A stretch of 64,000 nt of DNA from Porphyra umbilicalis (taxonomy: Eukaryota; Rhodophyta; Bangiophyceae; Bangiales; Bangiaceae): the NCBI GenBank assembly GCA_002049455.2, contig KV918900.1, positions 1-64,000 on the forward strand, in the 5' to 3' direction. Of this stretch, positions 20,769 to 30,952 are shown piece by piece. A program made the translations under genes and the position numbers. Numbering within the stretch: position 1 is the stretch's first letter; each line of letters opens with the position of its first letter. The notes below the pieces were generated by a model. That model made no database searches and had not been told where the DNA came from. It saw only the letters and a program-made list of their open reading frames with translations.

Positions 20769-21157
20769 TACTATTCGACTACTTCTATTTAGATGATATC
20801 GTAGGTTTTGATCGGTGACAAATTTGATAAAGTGCGCTCTCGCTTGTTTGGTCCGCTGCTGCTGGACGCAGTTGGCTGCGAATCTGCGCCAGTGTACGGT
20901 TGTCGCACTCAGCCAGGCGCTTGCCTTGCGCTGGCCAATGACTGCCGCGAGTCCGACGCCGGCACCTGGCGACGCAATAGCACCGATGCCTTGACGGCGC
21001 CGCTGCCGTCGAGCGGCGGCCACGTCAAAGAACAGTGGTGCGGCCACCAGCGGGGGCAGCCAGATTCACGGGCTAGGGGATGGGCGGGGTTGTCGCTCCA
21101 CGACAAGCCACGTTCAGTTCTGCACGAAGAGCCACGCCCACTGCCCGTAAGCTATGG

Positions 21158-21273
21158 TCGTTGCGCTAAAAGCTGGAGAGGCCCCAGTCAAGCCGATCGA
21201 TGTCTGGGCCAATCAAACGCAGAAAAGCGCCTCTTTGTTAGGCCTGGACTCTCCACTTTTTGGCGCAACGACA
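21158..21273. mobile_element. Short terminal-inverted-repeat element (about 115 bp)
   Basis: GTCGTTGCGCTAAAAGCTGG at 21158 is mirrored by CCACTTTTTGGCGCAACGAC ending near 21273, with mismatches. This gives about 25-bp inverted ends around a spacer of about 60 bp. It probably represents a second MITE type. Surrounding 20769-21157 and 21274-21854 hold no recognisable gene. Confidence 0.5.
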
Positions 21274-21854
21274 ATATCGTTGGTGCACGGGGTGTCGAAA
21301 TGACCACTGGGGCACTGACGATGCCCCTGCCGTGGGTCGATCCGTGCTGCTGGACGGTAGTCCAAAAAATGAATGTGCACCGAACTGCGGTGGTGATGTG
21401 TTCATGAGCGGGCACCACTTCGGCTCAAAGCGCACCTGCCGCGTCCGCTTCCAACCAAGCCACCCACCTGCAGATTCCTGCACGGCACTCATCGCGTCCA
21501 CATGCTACCCCCTCCCCGCCGTGGTATCTCGCCTACTGCCATGGCCCCGCAAATCCATTGTGGGTCACCCCCGAGTCCTCCGCTTTTCCGCCCCCGCACC
21601 GACAGTCCGAACCCACGTCGTCGTCTTGTTTTTACTAACACACGTGCCGCACTTCTTCTTTTGGCGCTCACTTCTTGGGGTCAGTGAGTCCAGTGGCGGG
21701 TAGCCACCCCGTGGCTGGCGTCCATCGCAGCCCGCATCCTCCGCTCAGTCCGCCGTGACCCTCATCTCAGTTGGGCCACAAGAGCATCGCGTTTGCCACG
21801 TTAGAACCAGCCGGAGCCCACTTCTCGTGCCGCTCCACCCGCTTTACGGCCACC

Positions 21855-21912
21855 AAAATACTGGCAGCGGAGAGGCGGTATAGAGGCAGAAAATACTGGC
21901 AGCGGAGAGGCG
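21855..21912. repeat. 35-bp tandem duplication
   Basis: AAAATACTGGCAGCGGAGAG plus GCGG occurs at 21855 and again at 21890. It is a simple two-copy duplication in non-coding sequence. The following stretch 21913-22780 holds no feature I can support. Confidence 0.7.
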
Positions 21913-23718
21913 GCCGCAACCCATCCCACAGAGCTGTTGTTGGGAATGTGCGCCGTAGGCTAGCCCACAAGTCGCTTTGATCGCGTGTTGAGTTTCTGAG
22001 TTTGGGTCGCCGCCTGCACGAAGAATTGATACGTCGCGGAACGCCACGACATCTCTTCAGACAGTGCAACACACAGTGTGTGCAATACACCGTCTGGTGC
22101 AGGACAGTGCCTCGCGCGCGTGTGCTGGAGCCCAAACATTGATGTAGAGTCAAGCACATCTGGGTCTGGATTTGAGCATCTGTGGCGGCATAATCGTCAA
22201 TTCCCCTGTTTGCGCCTGACTCCAACGGTGACTGCTCTTTTCACACTCCACACCCCATACGCGTCGCACGGCTGCCTGCACGACGGCCCCGACTGGCACG
22301 GTATCGGTGAAATGTGTAGAATTTCAGAGGACTAGCGATACTTTTAAAGACAAACCGTGGGCCAGAGCATGGATCACCGAAATCCAATGAATTGGCACTG
22401 ACTCATCTGAAAATCGTAAGACACTTCCACTATGTCATATGTACCTCCTACTCTAAATGTAAATCCTACAACTCGAAGGGGGATCACAAGCCAGCAACCA
22501 ATTTATGGGAGGCGTCCGAGCAGCCCAGCTGACCATTTGCTCAGGCCTCGGTGCTGCTGCCCGCGTGAAGCCGTCGTGCTCCGTCTCCGACGGTTGCCGG
22601 TCCCGAGGCGCCTGCCCGGGCAGATTCCCTCCTTGCCCGCGTCGCTGGCCAGCCGGCGCCGTCGCCTGGTGTGCGTGGCACCCGTTTTCGGGGCCGGCGA
22701 TGTAAGGTGAAAGCTCTTTAAGCGGGACGAGCGGGACGCTGCCTGAAAGACTGATAGATTGAGGGCGACGCGCAGATAGCCTCTGACACTGGCCAATCCA
22801 GTAAAACACGTGTTTGACTGACACTGCACAATCCAGTTGATCACAAGATTGCGCTTCCCTCGTCGGCTACGGCCGATGCAATAGTTTTTTTCTCCGAAAG
22901 AACAGAGCATTAGTCTCCTGCCGGATACTCTATCCCTTCCGAGCTCTGCAACTGAGAGAGTGACCTGTCCATTCGGACCGCTCCTCCCATCTGTACCGGT
23001 CTGCAGTAGTGGCTCGTGCGGAGCTGACATGGGCCCTTCCGGTTGAAAGAAGAGCAGAACGACCAAAACACACATTCTCTGCAAAGGAATCCATTTGGTG
23101 CATCCAAGAGCGCTGGTCACGGTGGTATGCGTCTTTCGTCGTTCATATCTATCCTTGATGCTTTTTTCGCACCGGCAAAGTTCAAGCAGTCCGAGGCCGC
23201 CGGCGCCACTCCACCACCACAAACATATCGCTTCATCGACCTTATATGAGCGGAGGCGAGATAATGCCAGCATTGGCTCAGCGACGATTTGCCGCCAAGG
23301 AGGGATGGCGTTTGGGGGGGTGGAATGGGGGATGCGAATGGATCATAAATCCTGTATTGTAATTGCTGGAGACTTACTATCACCTAAGATTTCACTACTG
23401 TTGAAACGGGGCCAATATCATTTTACTGGATACGCAGCCATTGATTTCGTTGGGCTGGGCATTTGACAGGGATGGGCCATCGTCGCTGCCGCGCCACACA
23501 TGACGGCCATGCACGACCGCCGCCGATCGCCGCCCCGCACATGCGCGAGCCAACACCACCGCCGCCGGGCGTTGCTGTCGTTGCTCGTCGTCCCTTCCAA
23601 GGGTGGGCGACCACCGCCGCTGATGGAGGGTGCCGCCTTCCTCCCGTTCCTGACCCAGGTGTCCTGCCACACCATTCTGTGACTACGGTCGCCGCTGTGG
23701 CTACGCCGACCGGTGGGG

Positions 23719-24092
23719 GTGGGCAGTACCAGTGGGGGGGGGGCAGCTCGGGTGGGAGGGGGGTAGCACGGGTGGGGGGAGGGGCAGCACCAGTGAAGGT
23801 GGGGGCAGCACTAGTGGGAGGAATGGGCAGCAGTTGCGGGAGGCGGAGCCCTGGTAGGGAGGGCCAGAACCTGTGACGAAAAGCAGCAGCGAGGAGGGGA
23901 CGCAGTAGGAAAGGGGGAAGGCAGCAGGAATCAGGGGACGCAGCGGGGATGGGGGGGCGCAGCAGCAATGGGGAGGCAGCGGCGGTGGGGGGAGGCAGCG
24001 GCGGTGGGGGGAGGCAGCGGCGGTGGAGGGGGGCTGATGCACTGGGAGAAAGCAGCAGCAGTGGGGGGAGGCAGGGGCAGTGGAGGAAAACA
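23719..24092. repeat. G-rich minisatellite (GGGGGGAGGCAGCGGCGGTG)n
   Basis: About 370 bp of irregular 18-22-bp units such as GGGAGGCAGCGGCGGTGGGG and GGGGCAGCACCAGTG. Many closely spaced G3+ runs on the plus strand make G-quadruplex formation likely. The minus-strand Pro-rich reading frame across it is a composition artefact. Confidence 0.7.
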
Positions 24093-24117
24093 GCAGTCGA
24101 GGATGGAGATGTATTCA

Positions 24118-24248
24118 TACAGCCGTTCTCCCAAAACCGCGCCAACTGTTGCACCATTTTTACAAATCGGCCTCTGCGACCCTGTGAAGGCCGATTTGTA
24201 AGAGTTGTGTGACAGTTGACGTGCGAGGTTTTTGAGAGAACGGCTGTA
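24118..24248. mobile_element. Palindromic MITE family, diverged copy
   Basis: The ends are intact (TACAGCCGTTCTCCCAAAA on the left, GAGAACGGCTGTA on the right) and flanked by TA. The body keeps ACAAATCGGCCTCTGCGACC and GGCCGATTTGTA. The arms differ at several positions, unlike the near-perfect copy at 17.6 kb. Confidence 0.82.
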
Positions 24249-24600
24249 CTGTACCACCTCGCAGTGTGAATGGACACCCTCTGACAGTGTTTCAAATACC
24301 GTTGAGTCGGCAGATCGGCACAGACACTGCTCAGTCCAGTGGATTACGTGTTTTCTCTGACACTGTTTAATCCAGTGGGATGCGCTCTGCGCTTCTCTTG
24401 CTGCCTACAGCAGTTCTGCATGTTTTCTTGCGGAAAAAACAGCACAGCATATCTCCTACAGTACCCCGTACCTATTTTGTGCAGCTTTGGTCGGGGTCCG
24501 TATAGTCTGGTCATCGCCATGTTCCCTGCTTCTATCCGGTGCAAGAGGGAGGAGCATACGACATGTCCGGGCGGAACTTGACCAAGACACCATTTTTCTA

Positions 24601-25135
24601 AAGAGACTTGTACGAGGTGCTTTGAAGGGTCCTGGGAACGAAAAAGTGAGTCGCTAAGCATACAGACGCTTCCTTCCTACGATTTTTGCCCCTTCAACTT
24701 CACAGGAACCCGATATGCCGCTACCTCCCCACGGTGCCCTGCCTCTCTGCTGGCCAACTTTCTGTGTGCGTTGGCTTTGCTACATCATGTACTCTTAACG
24801 GACCCTAAAAAACCACACCAGCACGGTCGTAGGATGCCCACTGAGCGTAGTGTGCCTCCATACAAGTCAGAACCCCAGTTTCGTGCCTACGAGTCGCTCA
24901 TAGAGGTAGCACGCAGCCAGAGAACTCTGTGTTTTCCCTGGAAGTCGCTATGTGTCCCCCAGACACGCATCCAATCGACCCCACCGCCGACGACCCCGCC
25001 GCCGGCCACCCCCGCCGCCGGCCACCCCCTCCACTGACCACCCCCACCGCCGGCCACCAGCCGCCTCCCTCACCGACCGCCCGCCCACCCCAGAAATTGC
25101 CGCCGGCCGCCTGCGAGGGCAGCGAGGGGGCGGGG
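24601..25135. other. Non-coding spacer
   Basis: AT-richer sequence changes to a Pro/Ala-type triplet-rich stretch (CACCGCCGGCCACC repeats) from about 24970. I see no gene or regulatory motif that can be defended. Confidence 0.3.
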
Positions 25136-25139
25136 AGCG

Positions 25140-25375
25140 GCGTGGGGGCGGGTAGTGGCAGGTCGGCGGGGAGCGGCGGAGCGGCGGGCAGCCGCGGGGC
25201 GGCGGGCAGCGGCGGGACGGCGGGCAGCAGCGGGGCGGCGGGCAGCCGCGGGGCGGCCGGCGGCGGGACGGCGGGCAGCCGCGGGGCGGCGGGCAGCCGC
25301 GGGGCGGCCGGCGGCGGGCAGCGGCGGGGGGGCGGGCAGCCGTGGGGCGGCGGGCAGCCGTGGGCAGCCCAGCGG
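25140..25375. repeat. 18-bp GC minisatellite (GGGGCGGCGGGCAGCCGC)n
   Basis: Roughly 12 units of GGGGCGGCGGGCAGC(C/G)GC, with variants carrying GGGACGG or CCGGCGG. All plus-strand frames stay open, and one would encode Gly-Ala-Ala-Gly-Ser-Arg hexamers. No start, domain or conserved flank supports a gene. Confidence 0.75.
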
Positions 25376-27753
25376 CGGGACCGCTCAGAGTGCACGTGGT
25401 CTGTGGGAAGTTCTTTTCTCGGCGGCGGCCACCTCCGTTGTGTCCATTGCGGAAACGCCGCAGGTTCGCTATGTAGCGTGTTGAGGTAAAGTTGCGTTCT
25501 GCTCACCTGCACCTGACGCTATCCCACCGACGCCGCCGGCCTGTACCACTCCGCGCGGGATGTAAATCGTGACGTGCGCGTTGCCCGCCCCTGAAAGAGC
25601 GGGTCCGTACGGGGTGCGCGGGCAGTGCGTGCGGGGGGAGTGCGGGCGGGAGGTGGAGTGCTGCGGGAGAAAAGGCGCCGCCTGAGAGAGTATATCAGGG
25701 CGCACACCGGGGACTCGGCACTGGCGTGGAGAAGAGCACAGAGCGCTTACTTTTTCATCCTCGACTAGCTACCGTGAAGAAACACAAGCACACAAACGCA
25801 CACTAGAACCAGGCACACGCTTTAGTGACTACGCTTGTCACACCACAACGACACGCGCCGGCCGCCAGCACGCTGGGGGGGGGGGGGGGGCCAGCGTTGG
25901 AAAACATGGGCGGCGGCGACGCAGCCGGTAACACCTGGTAACCAGGCGCCAGTGTCCAGCTGCGCGGGCAGCGCCCAGCGTCGGGCGCGGCAGCCAGCAT
26001 GGATGGGGATGGGCTGCTGCGACGCAGCCGTCAGCGGCCGGCGACCCTGTCCCTGTGGTCATCAACGGTAGAGGCTCGTAGCGGGGGCGTAGCCAGGAAG
26101 AATTGATGGCGACGGGCGGCAGTGACGAAACCGGCAGAGGTGACGACCGGCGGAAGCGACGCAGCAGGCAGCGGCCGATGACCGGGCGCCAGTGGAGCGC
26201 GGCGGCAGCGGCTCGCAGAGGGGGCGGGGGCAGGCAGCATGGGCGGGAACCGGCGGCAGCGAAGCAGCCGGCAGCGGCCGGCGACCGGGTGCCAGCGCCG
26301 AGCGGCTGGTGCAGCGGCCAGAGGCGGGGTGGGACACCCTCGGCAAGCTGGCAGCCTGCGACACTCCCTGAAGTGTCACAGGCCCTCGGCAACAGGGCCA
26401 GAAATGGTCAGCTGCAGCTGACCATGGTCAACAGCCCAGCTGGGCTGTTCGAGCACCCGCCTTCAGGCTGATTGATGAGAGGAATCAGACACGCTCGCAT
26501 GTTCGTATGCGAAAGGTTGTGGCCAAGATTTCGGCATTCATCTCTCGGACACGAAAGGATAGAGACAGTATATTGCGTGAAGTCGTGGGATATGTTGTCA
26601 TCGAGCCTCACGCACATATTTACAGAGCGAATACTGATACAGCCAGTCATTAGAGACCCATTCCTTTCCCCTTTTTAGGAATTTTAATTGTATTATATAT
26701 CAGGAACACGTTGGAATATTGTCAACTTGCAAGATAAATTTTGAGGGCTTATTGAACACCCTTCAGATCGATGCCCCTAGGGTCTTGTTTGTACGAGGTC
26801 CTGACCAGCTGAACAACGGCCATCCCAGGCACCGTGTGTGGTCCTCACACGGTGCACCACGCTCTGGCGTGCCACTGTCTGCCAACGTCATCAGTCCATC
26901 ACGCAAACCCGTGCAGCCAATGGTCAAGGGGGGCCAAATGATGACTGGGCGGTGTGAGGCGGCCGCTCAATTATGATGGTACGCACGTTCGCCAACGAGC
27001 GTGCGTGTCAGCAGGCCAGGTGCGAGCAAGGAGCTAAGAGCCAGATGTCGACTTTTGACTGGACACGGTCATTGGTCTGACAGACAGACGCGTGCAGCAG
27101 CTTTTAGGCGTCGCCAAAGTCAGACTGGGGGTGGAGTTGCGACGGGCGACTCCCACATGCCACGAGTGGACGGGCGCAAAGCCCTGGCAGCTGACCTCGC
27201 CGCCGCTGGCGCGCCGGCGCGCCGCCCGCGCGCTCTTTTACGTGGGATCCACTCGACGGGCCTGCGACGCCACTGCGACCGTACAGTACTTTACTCCTCG
27301 ATCCACTGTGTACCCAAGTGAAAGGCGTGGTCAGTTTGGTCAAGTCGCTGGCAGACACCAGCGAAGACAATCGGCCGAGGTTCAGCGATTGGTTTTGGCG
27401 CCAGCAGTCGGAGCGCGCGCAAAGCAGTTGCCGCCCGAAGTGACACCGACCCCATTTTCGGGCCACAACGCGATCGGGGCAACCAGGCGCTGACAGGCCC
27501 ACAACGCGCGCCGCCTCCGTTCGGTTTCATGATCGGGTTCTGTCCCTCCACACGAGGTCAGGGTGCGACGCGACCACAGACGACTCCCCCAGTACCCTTG
27601 TTGACAGACCCTGAGCCGGCGTGCCTGCCCACGTCGCTGCCCACGCCGTGCGCGCCGCCCGTCTGCCCGTTTCCCTCGGGCGAACCCCACCGCCCGACGT
27701 CGCCCTAGCCACCTCCGTCTACCTCCCCATCCGCTGCTCTCCATTTTACCTCC
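25376..27753. other. Repeat-derived non-coding region
   Basis: From 25915 to 26310 there are about four imperfect copies of a module built on GCGACGCAGC(C/A)GGCAGCGGCC and GACC(G)GG(C/T)GCCAG, spaced about 100-130 bp. The remainder, including AT-rich 26470-26780 and 26780-27750, contains no gene I can support. A short palindrome CCGTGTGTGG..CACACGG lies near 26830-26855. Confidence 0.35.
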
Positions 27754-27756
27754 GTG

Positions 27757-28737
27757 ATGCCTTCCTCTTCGTGCACGAGTGAGGCGACCCAATCGCGCCC
27801 GGCAAGCCTCTCTCCCGCTCCCTCGCTCCCACCGTCCCCGATGCCTGCGAACGACAGGCTGCCGGGGGTCCTATGGCCTGATGCCGTACGGGCTGTCGTA
27901 CATCGCGCCGTGGCTGTGGCTGTGGCCGTTCCCCGCGTCGCCACGGCCATCTGCCCCACTGTGCACCCGGCACCACCGGTCACAACCTCGACGGGGTCGA
28001 CTGTGGTGGTGCAGGTCTTGGTGGAATCCACTGCCTTCCTCGAGCCGGCCGTTGGCTGTGTCGTCGTCGATGCGGTAATTGACGCCTTCATCGTCTCCCT
28101 CGGCTGGGATTCCGCTATGGTGCCCGACCTCAAGGGCATCCCCCCCCCGCCGTGGGCCCCGCCGTTTGAGTGCGCCGCCCTCCCGCCGCGCATGGTGCGG
28201 GGCATCTTCGACTGTGCGACCACCTACGTAGCCCTACTCCTGGCTGGCGCCTCGCGCGACCTGATGAGCACGGTGAGGAGCACGCGCTGCGGGGCGCCGC
28301 TGTCCGCGTGGCGCGTTGATTTGCCCGACTTGGAGGACGCGGTCAAGAAGGCGTCGGTCGTGGACGAGTCGACGCACGACGTCATCATCAAGGCAACAAA
28401 CGCCGCTTCCAATGCCGCCCATACCGTCTCCTCCTATCCTATGGACATTGCCAAAGCTGCAGCTGCGATTTCGGCGACTTTGAACGGGTACAACACCGCG
28501 ATGGCAGCGGCTTCCAGCGCCTCCTGCACGGCTACCCTGGTTGAGCAGACGGCTGCCGAGCTGCGTAATGGGGTGGTCGTGGTGGGGGTCAACTGCCTCG
28601 TTAACGTCGACCACTCCATGAACGAGGCACTCGAAATCGCCACACGGCGCACCTCCTACTTCCGCGAGATTGCAACCAAGTGCATGCAAGCGGCTCGGCT
28701 TCTTTCTAGCTCCCTTGAGGCGGCAGTCTCCCCTTGA
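27757..28737 (+). CDS. Hypothetical protein, helical, unrecognised
   Basis: 326 residues from the ATG at 27757 (the GTG one codon earlier is less likely). The N-terminus is Ser/Pro-rich. Residues about 35-110 are Val/Ala-rich and hydrophobic (VRAVVHRAVAVAVAVPRVAT; VVVDAVIDAFIVSLGW). A Pro-rich joint (GIPPPPWAPPFEC) follows, then a long helical C-terminal half (DLEDAVKKASVVDESTHDVI; EALEIATRRTSYFREIATKC). There are no Cys/His clusters and no catalytic motif. The frame is intact and of ordinary composition, unlike its repeat-rich surroundings, so I believe it is a gene. It could be a transposon accessory protein, but no linked transposase is visible. Confidence 0.55.
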   Translation: MPSSSCTSEATQSRPASLSPAPSLPPSPMPANDRLPGVLWPDAVRAVVHRAVAVAVAVPRVATAICPTVHPAPPVTTSTGSTVVVQVLVESTAFLEPAVGCVVVDAVIDAFIVSLGWDSAMVPDLKGIPPPPWAPPFECAALPPRMVRGIFDCATTYVALLLAGASRDLMSTVRSTRCGAPLSAWRVDLPDLEDAVKKASVVDESTHDVIIKATNAASNAAHTVSSYPMDIAKAAAAISATLNGYNTAMAAASSASCTATLVEQTAAELRNGVVVVGVNCLVNVDHSMNEALEIATRRTSYFREIATKCMQAARLLSSSLEAAVSP

Positions 28738-29527
28738 CTGTTGGCGAACGCTACCCGAGGCGACCCGGCGAGGCGGTTGGAGGCGGGATTAGTGATTGTG
28801 CGTGAGTGATGCCCAGTGTGTGTTTGCATGTGCTCGTGTACAGGCAGATTGTGTTTGCGGGCGGGTTGTGTGCGTGCGCGGGCTTGCGTGCGTCAAAGGT
28901 GGGCGAATGGGCTGCACACTGCATGGCGTTGGTCGCAGACCGCGCGGGGAACAGTTGAGATACTGGGATGCCACGGTTTGCTCTTTGCGGTTCCTGGGTG
29001 ATGTGGCGACAAAGGATGTCGCCTTCTGTTTTACGTGACATTGTTCATGTACGTTGCCTCTCACTCCACAAAGCTGTTTGGTAGGCTACAGCGTTCCTTG
29101 CTGTCCAATCGTACCTGTTCATTCACTACTATTGCTTTGTGTCTGTTTCTTGTGCCGTCTGATGTCGCCCCTTCTTCGCGAGGTGGGTGGCCCTCGTGCA
29201 GCAGGCGGCGCGGGTAGCATGTTGGTGGTGGAAAGCTAGAAGCCAGTGAGTGAGGTAGACGTAGCGTGGGCGCCAAGGTGCGCATATCGCAGCGTCGACG
29301 ACTACTTCGCGAGGTGGGCGGCCCGCGTGCAGCACACGGTGCGGGTAGCATGTTGGTGGTGGATATTTCAACGCCAGCGAGTGGGGCAGCCGGTGTGTAG
29401 ATGCCGACTCGCTTGTACAGAAGAGTCGATGAAGAGCGGTCGAAGAGGTCGAGTCTGGCCCTGTCTGGCTTCACTGCACGACATCAAAACAGGTCGGTCG
29501 CATACAGCCTCTAACTGTTGCCAAAAA
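28738..29527. other. Non-coding spacer with an internal repeat
   Basis: 29190-29250 and 29315-29375 share GCGAGGTGGG(T/C)GGCCC(T/G)CGTGCAGCA and GCGGGTAGCATGTTGGTGGTGG, a diverged direct repeat of about 60 bp at 125-bp spacing. A GTGTGCGTG-rich stretch is at 28795-28890. No gene is seen. Confidence 0.4.
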
Positions 29528-29665
29528 CAGCCGTTCTCCCAAAATTCCCGCTCTGCAACTGTGCCAAAAGTGTTCCAAATCGGACTCTGCCTGCAGGGTC
29601 GTAGAGGCCGATTTGGAACTCTTTTCCAGCAGTTGGAGTGCGGGATTTTTGGGAGAACGGCTGTA
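29528..29665. mobile_element. Palindromic MITE family copy
   Basis: CAGCCGTTCTCCCAAAATTC at the left and GGGATTTTTGGGAGAACGGC plus TGTA at the right define a nearly intact hairpin. The centre is CAAATCGGACTCTGCCTGCAG / AGAGGCCGATTTGGAAC. The left TA is changed to AA. A second fragment of the family centre (GGCCTCTAAGACTCCGCAGA) follows at about 29674-29706. Confidence 0.82.
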
Positions 29666-29829
29666 GTTCCATATTGGCCTCTAAGACTCCGCAGAGGCCG
29701 ATTTCCCTGGCCTTTAAGACAGGGTGCTCTCAAAGTGTAGTGATGCACACATATAATTAGATCAAGGGACCTGCTCTCCGTTTCAGAGGCGGCAGTCTGC
29801 ATTCGTGTCCTCAGGGATCAGAAGGGGCT

Positions 29830-30217
29830 TCAGTGTTGGAAGGGTCGCGATTTACGGTGGCGCGTCGGCGGTTGCTGACGCCATCTAGCGACGCGGTTAG
29901 AGGCGCCCCCTCGCGCGGCGGTCGGTCCCACCCGCCCGCCCGTGCGCCGTGTCGGCCGCCCCGCCCGCCGCGCGCAGGTGCGCTGCGCGGCGTGGTGACG
30001 GCCCTGCCCGTGGGCGTTGCGCCACGCCGGCGGGCGGCCGCCGCTGCGGTGGCGGCGGCGGCGCCGCCCCACGCCCCCCCCGCCACGGCAACGTGGCTGT
30101 GCGTGCCCCCGTGCGCGCTCGCGGCCATGGAGCCGGCCGGCGCGCCCAGTGTCGATGCGTCGCCGCTCGCGCCACCGCCTTGGAGGCCAGGGTGTTGCAC
30201 GCACGTGCCTGGAAATT
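29830..30217. other. GC-rich island, possibly captured gene fragment
   Basis: About 390 bp of host-like, very GC-rich sequence is embedded in moderate-GC repeats. It abuts a half copy of the palindromic MITE. All frames are open, which is uninformative at this composition. It may be a host fragment carried by a transposon, but no domain is recognisable. Confidence 0.3.
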
Positions 30218-30268
30218 AGAACACTTTTAGAACAGTCGGAGTGCCGGATTGTTGACAGAACGGCTGTA
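30218..30268. mobile_element. Palindromic MITE family, right half only
   Basis: AGAACACTTTTAGAACAGTC, GGAGTGCCGGATTGTTGACA and GAACGGCTGTA match the right arm of the family in order. The left arm is absent, replaced by the GC-rich island upstream. Confidence 0.65.
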
Positions 30269-30952
30269 GTTTCTTGAGATTTTACTTCTACCTGGTGTAC
30301 CTTATTTCGGTGCTCCTAAACCTGTTTTCGATGTCACCTCGATTCCAAATCAAAAAGCCTCAGAGGCCTTTTTCCTATTCCCATCAACATATCAAAACCC
30401 CCTATTCAGAGCTCGATAAGCCGGTGCGAGCAGAGGTTGTCTCTTGGGGCCAATCTGGAGGCGGCTGCGGACTCGTATGAAGGCAGCGCGCGTCCACGCC
30501 TGGTCCGATCACTCTCTTCCGGCTCGCGCACGCGCCCGCAAAAAACCAGCGAAAGGTTGTCAGGATGCCGCTTGCCCAACGAGCTCTTCCGGGGCGCGCG
30601 GAGCCGCAAGGGGCGCGCGCGTCTCATGTGTGTTGTGGGTACAAGCGATTGCCGAAGTGGACCGCTCCATTTGGCTGCCCAGTTTGCCTCTCCCCGGCGT
30701 TCAGGGGACCGCTCGTGTGCCAGCAGCAACATCACAGGAGACGGAATACGATCACCATATCCACCCATTCGCGAATGACAGAGCGTGAGACTGACAAACC
30801 AGCCGGCTGAAAGAATCCAACCACCCACGGCCCAGGATCATAGATCGAGAGCACTGGCTGGCCCAATATAATATCAATGAATGCAACAAGGTGCTGGATG
30901 GCAACCTGACGAGGCGCACCTTCGCACAAATTCCAAGACATGCGAATCTGCG

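Larger units (their letters stand above)
22785..24600. repeat. Pair of diverged direct repeats (22785-23040 and 24325-24600)
   Basis: Both segments share, in order, TCTGACACTG..AATCCAGT, ACGTGTTT, CTGACACTG..CAATCCAGT or TTTAATCCAGT, TGCGCTTC.CTCG/TTG, and a T-rich CTCCG/CTTGCGG-AAA block. They look like two old copies of one repeat family separated by a G-rich minisatellite and a MITE. The alignment is by eye and gapped. Confidence 0.35.

Noticed and set aside
23423-24295. Minus-strand Pro-rich 290-codon frame
   Set aside because: It spans a MITE and a G-rich minisatellite; its composition is entirely repeat-driven.
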